Shown here: piece by piece, positions 37,347 through 46,037 of the stretch
How positions within the stretch are numbered: position 1 is the stretch's first letter
Layout of the letters: every line of letters begins with the position of its first letter
Origin: Ignavibacteriales bacterium
Lineage (GTDB): Bacteria; Bacteroidota; Ignavibacteria; Ignavibacteriales; Melioribacteraceae
DNA length: 64,000 nucleotides
NCBI GenBank assembly: GCA_026390795.1
Contig: JAPLFG010000002.1
Coordinates: 186,001 to 250,000 of the forward strand
Direction of reading: 5' to 3'
Notes under the pieces: model-generated
Told to the model about the DNA's origin: nothing
The model's input: only the letters and a program-made list of their open reading frames with translations
Databases searched by the model: none
Program-made: the position numbers and the translations under genes

Positions 37347-38643
37347 ATCCGGCGAAAAGTTCAGGGTATTTATCTGGACTCTCTTCGATTTTGCGAACAC
37401 TTCTTATTCAATTGTAGTTGTAACATTTCTTTATGCGGTCTATTTCAAACAGACAGTTGTTGGCGGGCGGGCTGTCGGCGATTTTTATTGGAGTATTGGA
37501 ACAAGCATTTCAATGCTGATTACTGCGTTAATCTCTCCGGTGCTCGGTGCTATCGCGGATTATTCTGCCGGTAAAAAAAGATTTCTGCTTTTCTTTACTC
37601 TCGCTTGTATTATTTCAACCTCGCTGCTTTACTTCGTAAATAGTGGAGATGTATTTCTTGGGCTTCTACTTTTTATTATCGCAAATGTAGGCTTCGAAGC
37701 CGGATTAGTGTTTTATGATTCATTCCTTCCGGAAATAACTGCACCTAAAAATTTTGGACGAGTAAGCGGTTATGGATTCGCGATGGGTTATTTAGGCTCT
37801 TTAACAACTCTCGCATTGGTTTATCCATTCATCAAATCAAATATGATTAAAGAGACATTTCCATTATCGGCACTGGTGTTTTTTATCTTTGCCATACCAC
37901 TTTTTATTTTTATAAAAGATAACAGAAAAATAGTTGCTAGAGATCAGTCCTTTATCAGAATTGGAATAACGCGAGTCTTAGGTACAATTTCTCATTTAAA
38001 AAATTATAAAAACTTATCCTTGTTCTTGCTTGCATTTTTCTTTTACATAGAAGGGGTTAATACAGTTATCTATTTCTCCGGAAATTATGCAAGTACAACG
38101 CTCCATTTTACACTCGAAGAATTAATTATATTTTTCCTAATAGTCCAAACAACAGCAATTCTTGGCTCTCTTGTATTCGGTTTTTTTGCAGATTCTTTTG
38201 GACAAAAAAAAGCTCTTGTTGTTTCTTTGGTAATTTGGGTTTTCACAATACTATTCGCTTTTTTCACTAGTGACAAGCATGGTTTTGTGATTCAGCATTT
38301 AAGCGAATATCTTAAGTACGATGCGGAAAAAACTTCTAGAATGAGTTTTTATGTTGTTGGATTGCTTGCTGGTAGTGTAATGGGGGCAACTCAATCGACA
38401 AGCCGAAGTCTAATGTCCAGATTAACTCCATTCGAAAGAAAAACCGAATTTTTCGGATTCTATTCACTGTTTGGAAAGAGTTCCGCAATTTTAGGACCCT
38501 TAGTCTTTGGCTATGTAAGCTATGTTACGGGTCAGCAAAAATTTGCCATACTAACAATTTGTATCTTTTTTGTTATCGGTCTTGGAGTATTGAGTTTGGT
38601 AGAAGATAAAAATGAGTATGAAGAAAAACCGGAATCAATCTGA
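37336..38643 (+). CDS. MFS transporter, UMF1/Atg22-like family
   Basis: ATG 37336 gives 435 residues (a TTG 27 bases upstream is possible). The N-terminus WTLFDFANTSYSIVVVTFLYAVYF is the UMF1 signature. Twelve hydrophobic helices follow, with an AIADYSAGKKRFLLFF loop after TM2 and SVMGATQSTSRSLMSRLTPFERKTEFFGFYSLFGKSSAILGPLVFG in the C-terminal half. Related bacterial genes are poorly characterised; yeast Atg22 exports amino acids from the vacuole. It ends 9 bases inside the convergent gene. Confidence 0.9.
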   Translation: MTNRSGEKFRVFIWTLFDFANTSYSIVVVTFLYAVYFKQTVVGGRAVGDFYWSIGTSISMLITALISPVLGAIADYSAGKKRFLLFFTLACIISTSLLYFVNSGDVFLGLLLFIIANVGFEAGLVFYDSFLPEITAPKNFGRVSGYGFAMGYLGSLTTLALVYPFIKSNMIKETFPLSALVFFIFAIPLFIFIKDNRKIVARDQSFIRIGITRVLGTISHLKNYKNLSLFLLAFFFYIEGVNTVIYFSGNYASTTLHFTLEELIIFFLIVQTTAILGSLVFGFFADSFGQKKALVVSLVIWVFTILFAFFTSDKHGFVIQHLSEYLKYDAEKTSRMSFYVVGLLAGSVMGATQSTSRSLMSRLTPFERKTEFFGFYSLFGKSSAILGPLVFGYVSYVTGQQKFAILTICIFFVIGLGVLSLVEDKNEYEEKPESI

Positions 38644-39315
38644 CACTTTTCTGTAGCTGTATTTTATTGCAAAATAAATTCCGATAATTGAAACTAAAGC
38701 CCACGAGAGACCAATCCATATCACCTGCACGTTTATTAGACTCGATAGAATTGATGCATCTGAAATTACAGAAGAATTTGAAAGAAGATCTTCTTTGATG
38801 TCGAATAAAACATAAACGCAGCTTATCAACCCAAAAGAACGAACAATAATAGTAACTATTGGAATTCCAAGAAAGAATGCAGCTGTAATTAAAAGTCCGG
38901 ATAAAATGAAAGCTAACAATATAAAAATACTGTCGGCCGAAAAAGTAATTGAAAGAAGAAAAATGATAGTTGATAGTGAAATGATCAGCCATTTCCCAAT
39001 TTTTTTATTATTTGGCGAAACGAAGAATAATAAACCCCAGATCAAACTTCCGATGTAACCGGATGATGCTATAATAATAGTGTTTCCGCCTACAGTTTCA
39101 CATTTGCCGCTTAAGTCAAAACCGATATCTAAAGTCGTAATCTTGCCGCCGCTTAGGATTGCTGCTAATGAATGACTTAATTCATGTAGTAAAACAACAA
39201 ACAATTTGATCGGATAGATAAAATACATATCCCATAGGAAGAAACTTATTATTAACAATATAAGCAAAATGATCAGTTCTGAAACTTTATCTTTTCTATT
39301 CTGCTGTTTAGCCAT
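38635..39315 (-). CDS. M50B-like membrane metalloprotease
   Basis: The protein has 226 residues and six hydrophobic helices. A zinc-binding HELSH lies inside the second helix (H44-H48: FVVLLHELSHSLAAILSGGKI), followed by TIIIASSGYIGSLIWGLLFF, the arrangement of the M50B-like family related to site-2 intramembrane proteases. The role is unknown. The 3' ends of this gene and the UMF1 transporter overlap by nine bases. Confidence 0.85.
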   Translation of the reverse strand: MAKQQNRKDKVSELIILLILLIISFFLWDMYFIYPIKLFVVLLHELSHSLAAILSGGKITTLDIGFDLSGKCETVGGNTIIIASSGYIGSLIWGLLFFVSPNNKKIGKWLIISLSTIIFLLSITFSADSIFILLAFILSGLLITAAFFLGIPIVTIIVRSFGLISCVYVLFDIKEDLLSNSSVISDASILSSLINVQVIWIGLSWALVSIIGIYFAIKYSYRKVSD

Positions 39316-39451
39316 TTAAAATCCAAAAAAGTGCTTCGCAAAATAAATAAATCTTGATTAAGTGTTGTTGTGGTTATAATTTTACCTTTGCAATAGTATG
39401 TTGCTTTCAATTTTGTTTTCGAATTGTGAGAGGAAAAATCTTAAAATAATT

Positions 39452-39524
39452 GCGGGCGTAACTCAGTTGGTAGAGTATCGGCTTCCCAAGCCGGTTGTCG
39501 CGGGTTCGAGTCCCGTCGCCCGCT
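39452..39524 (+). tRNA. tRNA-Gly (anticodon CCC)
   Basis: A 73-base cloverleaf: acceptor GCGGGCG/CGCCCGC, anticodon arm TCGGC-TTCCCAA-GCCGG giving CCC, T-arm loop GGTTCGAGTCC. The 3' CCA is not encoded. Confidence 0.95.
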
Positions 39525-39614
39525 CAAAATATATTTTTTGATTGTTGAAACTCTCAATTAAATATTCTATAATTGGTGCGCAAAATTTATTGTTCTTGTA
39601 AATTTTAATGCCAT

Positions 39615-39689
39615 GGGGGCTTAGCTCAGTTGGTTCAGAGCATCTGCCTTACAAGCAGAGGGTCGGTGGTTCGAACCCATCAGCCCCCA
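39615..39689 (+). tRNA. tRNA-Val (anticodon TAC), integration target of the element
   Basis: A 75-base cloverleaf: acceptor GGGGGCT/AGCCCCC, anticodon loop CTTACAA giving TAC, T-loop GGTTCGAACCC. The 3' half from the anticodon stem onward is part of a 48-base direct repeat reappearing at 52194, showing that an element inserted here and rebuilt the tRNA. Confidence 0.95.
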
Positions 39690-39694
39690 CAATA
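39647..39694 (+). other. attL: 48-bp attachment repeat at the tRNA-Val 3' end
   Basis: Runs from CCTTACAAGC in the anticodon arm to CCCCCACAATA just past the tRNA and is identical to 52194-52241. This is the typical attachment core of tyrosine recombinases that use tRNA genes. Confidence 0.92.
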
Positions 39695-39734
39695 AAGCTT
39701 CGGAATTGAAAGATTTCGAAGCTTTATTCTTTTT
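39691..39734 (+). terminator. Terminator supplied by the element behind tRNA-Val
   Basis: AATAAAGCTTCG (39691-39702) pairs perfectly with CGAAGCTTTATT (39717-39728), followed by CTTTTT. It lies almost wholly inside the element, directly after the attachment core. Confidence 0.8.
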
Positions 39735-39789
39735 GCGAAGTTGATAAATTCGAATAGCCCTCTGATTATTTCCAATCTCTACTATGTAA

Positions 39790-39802
39790 AATCCTATGTA
39801 CT
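39790..39802 (+). repeat. Candidate integrase arm site, left end
   Basis: AATCCTATGTACT, identical to 52123-52135 near the other end. A partial copy, CTATGTA, lies 12 bases to its left. Placement about 95 bases inside the core fits an arm-type recombinase site. The rest of the 39735-39983 stretch shows no gene. Confidence 0.5.
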
Positions 39803-39983
39803 AAGAATTCTTTAAAATGAAAAATGCCATATTGGAAAAGCAAGGGAGTTCAAGCCCTATAAAACCAACACGGCAATTTTCAAATTAAACTTTTGCCTCT
39901 ATTGAACTTTCTGCTTTTGGTGGCATGAAATTAATCTACTGTTAGAAAAGAATCAACCACTAAAAACAGTTCGAATGAAATGT

Positions 39984-40229
39984 TTATGAATATTGTTTAA
40001 TAAAATTGGCACTCAATTTTAGGCGCAATGTTCTAAGTTCATCCTCAACACCTTTAGAATATTTTTCTATTTCGAAAGTTGGATCATCTTTTCTCAATTC
40101 AGCAAGTATTATTTTTTGTTGATAATTCGAAAGCAGCAATTGTGCTTCTAACTCTAACAGTTTAGAGGCGATAAATTCATTAATCTTATCACCCGGGATC
40201 TGAAGATTTATTATTTCCTCTTGTGGCAT
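39984..40229 (-). CDS. Small unknown protein downstream of the tape measure
   Basis: The start ATG at 40229 has an AGGAG site nine bases upstream; a longer frame to 40253 lacks one. The protein has 81 residues, mostly helical and charged (IPGDKINEFIASKLLELEAQLLLSNYQQKIILAELRKDD), with no recognised family. It starts 10 bases after the tape-measure stop and is the last leftward gene of the element. Confidence 0.65.
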   Translation of the reverse strand: MPQEEIINLQIPGDKINEFIASKLLELEAQLLLSNYQQKIILAELRKDDPTFEIEKYSKGVEDELRTLRLKLSANFIKQYS

Positions 40230-40239
40230 TTTATAACTC

Positions 40240-42138
40240 CTAATTAAAATCAATTATTCCATCGTTGATAGCTTTTTGAATTGCAGGTGCTAATTCATCA
40301 CGAACTAGCTTATCGGTACTGCTTCCAAAACCACCTACAGAATGAATCGTTATATGTATGTTTTTAATGTTGCTATTGTTATTTGTTGTTGAGCTGGAAT
40401 TTGAATAACTCTGAGCAGCTGAGGGAGAAGAATAACCACCACCACCACCCGCAGCGCCACCACCAAGTTTCATGTTTGCAATTCTATTAATGTTTGAAAG
40501 TGCAAATGCACCAGCGGCAGCGGCAGCAATATAACCGGCTACCGGTCCGAAATATTTTGTAACCGATTCAAAAGTTTCTATTGTTGCTAAAATTCCAGCA
40601 GTTGTACCCTGTGCAATTGCGAAAAGTTTATATGCATTAAAAGCGGCCTGGCTTTGTTGCCCACTCTGATCATAGAACATTTGAGCTACACCAGCCATAT
40701 TCCCAAACATTTCAGCGACCAAATTAAATTGTTCAGCTCTTTCCGATTTTTCTTTTTCTACTCTTGCTTTAGCGGCCCAATATTTTTTGTCCTCACTATC
40801 AATGTAAAGATCAACCAGCCGATTAGCCTGATCCAATTCAGCATCATATTCCTTATCACGCAATCTCTGTTCTTGAACGTCTGAATCCTCGCGTGCCTTT
40901 AGTTTTGCTGCCAAAGCTTTTCTTATAAGATCATCACTTCTTAAGAGGGTAGTTTCATTAACAAGTGATATATCAATGCCTTGATTCTTCCAATCTTCTG
41001 CTTGCTTTAATAGCTGCATGAGTTCGCGATCAACATCATCTAAACCAATCAAACTATTTTCAAATGTTATCAGATCTGAAGCTTTCTTAATATCCTCTGC
41101 TTTCTTTTTTACTTTATCAAGTGCATCTTGAACTTTTTTAGATTGAGCCTCAATTTCATCTGCACTAAAATTGGCAACTTTCTTAATTTCGTCACGAATA
41201 AGTTTTCCATTCTTATCAACATAGGTGTGATAGCTTAATGCATTTTCTAAATCGGCTTGGTTTTGTGTATTATCCTGCGGCTTAGTCTGATCACCATTTC
41301 CTAAAAATCCTTTGATTCCCAATATACGGTCCAAATCGTTACCTGCTTTTATAGCCCAGTCATCTAGATCTATTATTGTGCCGATTATAGATCCAAGAAC
41401 TGGTAAAAGAACTTCGCCGGATTTGTTTTTAAATTTATCCCATTTTACTCCTATAGCTTCAATTTTATCAGCTGCATCTGGCAATTTCTTTGCAACGTCA
41501 TCTAGTGTAACGCCAGTTGCTTTAATCATTGCTTCGACTTGAAGCCACTTCTGAGTTTCAGCATCAAGCTGATTTAAATTCTTAACTCCATAATCATTTA
41601 AATAGCTTTTTACTATTTCATCATATATGGCTTTCTGAATACCGAGATCCTTCAAACCTTTCGTTCCACCTTCAGATGCTTTAAGAACTCTTTGAAAATT
41701 TTCTTCAACACCGCCGCCATATTTATCAGCAGCATCTTCTGCAAGACTCATTAGAATAGCTTGCTCTTTCATTGTTAAACCGAGATCAGTTGCTTGATTG
41801 GATAGTTTGAGTAGGTTTGCTTCAGTTACTGTTCCAGCTGTAGCTCTTTGGAACAATTCAATATCTTGTGTAGTCCCCTTAAAATTATCACGCAATACAC
41901 CTAACCTTGCAGATGCAATTACAGCATCTTTTCCAAATGAAAAAAGTGCACCAGCTGTTAAACCAATACCAGCGATAGCAGCTATAGAAGAGACCGAGTC
42001 AAAAATGGAACCCATATTTGAATTGCTTTTTTTAGCAGCATTATCAAGTTCTGTAAGGTTTCCAATTGCGTCCTTCACAGCAGTGACGGCTTTATTTTTG
42101 CCATCGATGATTAGAGTTACAACATTACTTGAGTTCAT
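40240..42138 (-). CDS. Phage tail tape-measure-like protein
   Basis: The protein has 632 residues. The N-terminus is coiled/helical (NVVTLIIDGKNKAVTAVKDAIGNLTELDNAAKKSN); a hydrophobic, Ala/Gly-rich stretch (AAIAGIGLTAGALFSFG) and long charged helices follow. Near the C-terminus there is a second hydrophobic region (AGYIAAAAAGAFALSNINRIANM), a Gly-rich run and an IHITIHSVGGFGSS segment seen in tape-measure proteins. In siphophages this protein sets tail length. At about 630 residues it would specify a fairly short tail. The start has an AGAGG site. Confidence 0.8.
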   Translation of the reverse strand: MNSSNVVTLIIDGKNKAVTAVKDAIGNLTELDNAAKKSNSNMGSIFDSVSSIAAIAGIGLTAGALFSFGKDAVIASARLGVLRDNFKGTTQDIELFQRATAGTVTEANLLKLSNQATDLGLTMKEQAILMSLAEDAADKYGGGVEENFQRVLKASEGGTKGLKDLGIQKAIYDEIVKSYLNDYGVKNLNQLDAETQKWLQVEAMIKATGVTLDDVAKKLPDAADKIEAIGVKWDKFKNKSGEVLLPVLGSIIGTIIDLDDWAIKAGNDLDRILGIKGFLGNGDQTKPQDNTQNQADLENALSYHTYVDKNGKLIRDEIKKVANFSADEIEAQSKKVQDALDKVKKKAEDIKKASDLITFENSLIGLDDVDRELMQLLKQAEDWKNQGIDISLVNETTLLRSDDLIRKALAAKLKAREDSDVQEQRLRDKEYDAELDQANRLVDLYIDSEDKKYWAAKARVEKEKSERAEQFNLVAEMFGNMAGVAQMFYDQSGQQSQAAFNAYKLFAIAQGTTAGILATIETFESVTKYFGPVAGYIAAAAAGAFALSNINRIANMKLGGGAAGGGGGYSSPSAAQSYSNSSSTTNNNSNIKNIHITIHSVGGFGSSTDKLVRDELAPAIQKAINDGIIDFN

Positions 42139-42205
42139 GATTTACCTCTGATTTATGTTTCAATTCTTTCTTACACTTCAAATGCTGAGGGTTACGATAA
42201 ATGAT

Positions 42206-44146
42206 TCATCGCCAGTCATTCGCCCAATTCTTTTTTCTAACAATTGATTCATCAGTTTTTTGAACCGGCTGAGTAGGATTTTTTGACTCTTCAGCAATTT
42301 CTTTTATCCTATGGCGTATTTTGATTAATAGATTCTCATCATATTGAAGTGTATAAAAAGCTGCTGTCGAATAGACTTCAATATCAAGTGCTTCATTGCG
42401 TGCACGTAATTTCTTCCAGGTTCTTTTAGGTAATCCTTTATCATAAACAGTGACCAGTTTTTCACTCGTCAATTGTTCGAAATATTCTTTATCAAGTGAA
42501 ATACCTTTTTCAGTTTGTTTATCAATTCCAATTTCAAAAGGGAAGTGCATGTAACCCGGGCCAAACTCAGTAATCGATAAACGCGAAAAAATTAATTCTT
42601 TTGCAGTATCAACACCCACAGCGAATGAATCACCTTTTCTAGTTTTCGAAGGATGGAAATTAATGATCGGCATATTATCACCCGATCGACCGTATACAGC
42701 ATAGATTCTTCTGTTCTTACGTGAAGCTGCACTAGTGAAATTGTAAACTTGTTGCGTGAAGTGTCCCATTGCATCGATACATACAGCTGCAAGTAGCAGA
42801 GGAACACCAAAGGCATGTTGGTAAGTTTTGCCCAACGCAATATCTAAATCGTTCCAAAGTTTACTTGTTGAAGGATCTCCGCGAAGTATTTTATAATCAA
42901 TCAACCAGCTCTCTTCGTGTAAGCCCCATCCTTTCACGATCATTTCTAAGCGGTCATCTTGAACATCAACACCGGCCGTTAATATTATAACATCTTCCGG
43001 AAGTTCCGGACCATAATTCTCACAACGCTTCATTAAGTAATTTGAATCCATGTCCTTTGTTGTTTGATCTTCCCAAACTTCACCAAGTACAAGATTTTTA
43101 AAGCTTCTCAATTTGAGTTGATTCTCTTTTGAATCGATGAATTGTTTAACAACATTTTCCCAGGTTGAGAGTGATGAGTAAAGTTCATTCATAAAAAAAC
43201 CAGCATGAGAAATAATCTCTGGTTTTGTTTTTCTCCATTCACCATGAGAGACCATGTAATACTTATCACGTTCATGAAGTTCCGCTTTGCAATTTTCACA
43301 CTCATAGAAAGTTTTTTCAATTTCATAAACACCTTTCTCTATTCGCCATCCCTTCAAGTTTTCAAAACGTAATGTCTGGAAGTGATTACATTGTGGACAT
43401 GGAGCGAAATAATATCTCTGATCAGAGTTGATAAATGCATCTTCAATTCTGCTGATACCTTTGAAGGTGGGCGTTGAGATCTGAATGCATTTGAAATTAG
43501 AAAAACCTTGTTGACGTTTCTGTAATACTTTCACCGTATCGCCTTCGAATCCAGCTTCAAAAGGAATTCTATCAAGTTCATCTAGGAAAAGGTATTGTAC
43601 GCTTTGAGATGAAAGTGCATTTGGTGAGTTGGTCCCGATCATGGAAATAAATCCACCCGGGAAAGATTTCTCTAAAATTGCATTATCACCTTCACGTTTT
43701 CGAGAATCAGAAACTTTATGGTGAAGTGTTGCTGTATCCCTCAGCATCGGGTATAACTTCCTCTTTGAGAATTTTTTAACACCGCTTTCTGTTGGATATG
43801 CGACTAAGATCGGGCCAGGTTGAACATCAATAATGTAACCGATCAAATTTAATGCACCTTGTGTGAATGCAGTTTGAGCAGATTTCATTACACTGATATA
43901 CTGAACTAGGGGATCATTAAAAGCATCCATAAATCCATTAAGATATTCAAACCCTTCATCTTTCCACGGTCCGGGTTTCTCACAATCTTCCGGAGAGAGA
44001 TAGCGATTCTTTAAAGCCCACTCACTTACGTTTTGCCGGGGCTTTGGTCTGATGAATGTTCTCAGTTCGCTTACCAGCCAAAACAGATTTCTCTGAATTG
44101 TTTCTAACGGTACTGGCTGAGGGTATGTTGATTGATCCATTTGCAT
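42206..44146 (-). CDS. Phage terminase large subunit, GpA (lambda-like) family
   Basis: The protein has 646 residues. The N-terminal conserved block is VSEWALKNRYLSPEDCEKPGPW. The ATPase loop reads MKSAQTAFTQGALNLIGYIIDVQPGPILVAYPT, a deviant Walker A like that of lambda gpA, and Walker B is YLFLDELDRIPFEA. A zinc-ribbon-like C-x2-C...C-x2-C lies at CPQCN/CENCK, and the nuclease domain starts GVDVQDDRLEMIVKGWG. It packages DNA with the small subunit encoded upstream. Its start overlaps that gene by 125 bases, because the conserved N-terminal block requires the upstream start. Confidence 0.92.
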   Translation of the reverse strand: MQMDQSTYPQPVPLETIQRNLFWLVSELRTFIRPKPRQNVSEWALKNRYLSPEDCEKPGPWKDEGFEYLNGFMDAFNDPLVQYISVMKSAQTAFTQGALNLIGYIIDVQPGPILVAYPTESGVKKFSKRKLYPMLRDTATLHHKVSDSRKREGDNAILEKSFPGGFISMIGTNSPNALSSQSVQYLFLDELDRIPFEAGFEGDTVKVLQKRQQGFSNFKCIQISTPTFKGISRIEDAFINSDQRYYFAPCPQCNHFQTLRFENLKGWRIEKGVYEIEKTFYECENCKAELHERDKYYMVSHGEWRKTKPEIISHAGFFMNELYSSLSTWENVVKQFIDSKENQLKLRSFKNLVLGEVWEDQTTKDMDSNYLMKRCENYGPELPEDVIILTAGVDVQDDRLEMIVKGWGLHEESWLIDYKILRGDPSTSKLWNDLDIALGKTYQHAFGVPLLLAAVCIDAMGHFTQQVYNFTSAASRKNRRIYAVYGRSGDNMPIINFHPSKTRKGDSFAVGVDTAKELIFSRLSITEFGPGYMHFPFEIGIDKQTEKGISLDKEYFEQLTSEKLVTVYDKGLPKRTWKKLRARNEALDIEVYSTAAFYTLQYDENLLIKIRHRIKEIAEESKNPTQPVQKTDESIVRKKNWANDWR

Positions 44147-44588
44147 AATATTCTAAAGCTTCATTTAAAGACTGATTAAGTATTTCGTTGATCTCATTTT
44201 TGGATTGAGCAGATAAACATTTATGAGAAACTTTGCTCGGAATGCTGAACAGCTTTTGTTTAAGAATTGTGATTTCATTCTTCCAAGTATTGAGCACCTC
44301 ATCAGTTGGAACGAGTTTATCCTGGCGTTCGAGCAGATCCAATAAAGCACCATCAGCGCGATAACTACTGAGCCGTTGTTGTGAATCATCATTCTCATAT
44401 CTCTGAAGTTTCTCTTTGTATTTATCTACAGTTTCACTTTTAATAAAATTTATATACCACTTAACAGCTTTTTCAAGCTCGTACTTTCCACGAGCGGCTT
44501 TTGGAAACCCTTCCTTTGCAACAAGCTGATTAACATATTGCCTTGTTATTCCAAGTATTTTCGCTAAGTGTGTTGTGTTTACATTCAT
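44022..44588 (-). CDS. Terminase small subunit, Nu1-like
   Basis: The protein has 188 residues. The N-terminus MNVNTTHLAKILGITRQYVNQLVAKEGFPKAARGKYELEKAVKWYINFI is a winged-helix DNA-recognition domain like lambda gpNu1, followed by a helical segment and a basic tail. It would recognise the packaging site and recruit the large subunit, whose gene overlaps its 3' end. The 134 bases upstream are unusually GC-rich and are a candidate packaging site. Confidence 0.8.
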   Translation of the reverse strand: MNVNTTHLAKILGITRQYVNQLVAKEGFPKAARGKYELEKAVKWYINFIKSETVDKYKEKLQRYENDDSQQRLSSYRADGALLDLLERQDKLVPTDEVLNTWKNEITILKQKLFSIPSKVSHKCLSAQSKNEINEILNQSLNEALEYYANGSINIPSASTVRNNSEKSVLAGKRTENIHQTKAPAKRK

Positions 44589-44722
44589 CTGAAATTATTA
44601 TGTTAGTGGAAATGGAAACTCGTTTTTCCCGACTCCGGTCAGAGTGCAAATTCGAGGCGTCCGTGGCAACCGTATGTGGAAAAGGTCGACAAAGGACCCG
44701 AAATTCTATAGGGATGTAACCT
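44589..44722 (-). other. GC-rich noncoding stretch upstream of terS (candidate cos/pac)
   Basis: The 80 bases from about 44629 are roughly 54% G+C in an element that is around 36%. They contain GTCGAC and several CCGTGG/CCGTATGTGG-type near-repeats. A leftward open frame crosses it but has no ribosome site and no familiar protein. Position directly before the small terminase gene mirrors the cos-nu1-A order in lambda. Confidence 0.3.
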
Positions 44723-45268
44723 TTATTTCCCATTGTAGTACTCAAGTTCGTGGAGATAAATATTTTCCCACTTAGAGGTAATGAATGCCAATGCTGAGGT
44801 CATAGCATTATGATTGAACATCATCTTTGCTGGTGAAGGACCGTAAAGTTTTCTAATCGGCAAACGAGGTACAAGTTTTCCACCAATTGATTGACGAACA
44901 AAAACATTCTCATAAGTGCTGCTTAGTGTAGGAATGAATGATCTCCTAATGACAGCACGTCTACCTTTGATGATCATAACCGATGCACCAGGTTTCGTTT
45001 GTCGTGCCCCGAATTGAAATAAAGGAATTGGTTTAGTTGAGAATTCAATTCGTGAAGTTGGATTGTTACTGGATCCATGCTTTACTTCAACACCGTCCTT
45101 TGCATCACTTGCCTTAATGTTATAACGAGCGCGCGCATTCTTAACAATTTCAGTTCGCGCCTGCTGTGCAATCTTTTTGTTTGCAGATACCTCAGCCTTA
45201 ATTGTATTCTGCTGCAATCTCTTGAACTCTTTGATCGCATCATTTATGTTATGTTGAATTGAAATCAT
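44723..45268 (-). CDS. Prophage minor tail protein Z (GPZ)-like
   Basis: The protein has 181 residues, basic. NDAIKEFKRLQQNTIKAEVSANKKIAQQARTEIVKNARARYNIKASDAKDGV followed by IPLFQFGARQTKPGASVMIIKGRRAVIRRSFIPTL and the final HNAMTSALAFITSKWENIYLHELEYY match the general layout of the GPZ tail-completion family. It probably acts in tail assembly. It is 16 bases downstream of the replisome-organizer gene, an unusual pairing of tail and replication functions. Confidence 0.7.
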   Translation of the reverse strand: MISIQHNINDAIKEFKRLQQNTIKAEVSANKKIAQQARTEIVKNARARYNIKASDAKDGVEVKHGSSNNPTSRIEFSTKPIPLFQFGARQTKPGASVMIIKGRRAVIRRSFIPTLSSTYENVFVRQSIGGKLVPRLPIRKLYGPSPAKMMFNHNAMTSALAFITSKWENIYLHELEYYNGK

Positions 45269-45284
45269 ATCAGTGTTTCCTAAA

Positions 45285-45956
45285 TCATTTCTTTTTTTTG
45301 TTCTCTATCTTTGCGGCCAGCTTCATATACATCTTATCAAATTCTTTGAAGCTCCCTCTATCTAAAAGCTTTTTAAGTTCGGTGTAATCTTTGCTAGAGA
45401 TCTCATCTTTGCATTGAGATAAGATTTTCATTTTCTTGTTAAACAGCCGCAGTTCTTTGTTCTCTTTTTCTTTAATCTCTTCTTCTATTTTATTTTCTTT
45501 AGTCTTTAATATATTTTGAGCGTTACCGGGTGTTACAGTAACATCGCAAGTAACATCCAATTCTTTGTTTTTCTTTCCTAATCTGCATTTTCTTACACGC
45601 TCGCGTACTGCTTCTCTAATCTTTTCAATGCCTTCAGTGTTCTGATGTTTATCCCATCCGTGTATTTTTATTAAAAACTTTTCATCTACCTCAATCAAAT
45701 TGTATTTTTTTAGAAGATCTAATGCAATTTCTATCTGCTTTGGTTTCCTTTTTAACAACACTGAGAGCTTCTGAAGTGTGTAAGGTGTGTCCTCATCATA
45801 ACAAATGAATCCATTTAAACGCGCTGCCATTGTTAAAAGTTTTACCCATACGGCTATTGCTAGATCACGATGTTTAGGATTCTCGTACTCGAGTAAAATG
45901 AATTTACGGTTATCTGTAAAATCTGCTTTAATTATTATCCAACTAACATCAGGCAT
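45285..45956 (-). CDS. Replisome-organizer-like phage protein
   Basis: The protein has 223 residues. The N-terminal ~120 residues (MPDVSWIIIKADFTDNRKFILLEYENPKHRDLAIAVWVKLLTMAARLNGFI, then LSVLLKRKPKQIEIALDLLKKYNLIEVDE) match the phage replisome organizer N-terminal winged-helix domain. The C-terminus is highly charged helix. Such proteins bind the phage origin and load helicase. A GAGGG ribosome site inside a GCTGAGGGT repeat precedes the start. Confidence 0.8.
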   Translation of the reverse strand: MPDVSWIIIKADFTDNRKFILLEYENPKHRDLAIAVWVKLLTMAARLNGFICYDEDTPYTLQKLSVLLKRKPKQIEIALDLLKKYNLIEVDEKFLIKIHGWDKHQNTEGIEKIREAVRERVRKCRLGKKNKELDVTCDVTVTPGNAQNILKTKENKIEEEIKEKENKELRLFNKKMKILSQCKDEISSKDYTELKKLLDRGSFKEFDKMYMKLAAKIENKKKK

Positions 45957-46037
45957 GATTACCCTCAGCTATAATAAATTTATATCCTATTTTGCGTTGT
46001 AAGCTAGATCCCACGCTGTTTCTTTCACTTGCTCGAT

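Noticed and set aside
42206-44146. Large terminase inactive because of a broken Walker A motif
   Set aside because: The GpA family, including lambda gpA, uses a deviant loop without the classic GKT, and the rest of the protein is intact, so loss of function is not supported.
44530-44745. A 71-codon leftward frame crossing the gap upstream of the Nu1-like gene
   Set aside because: It has no ribosome site, overlaps real genes at both ends, and its residues look like translated GC-rich noncoding DNA. It is treated as a possible packaging site instead.
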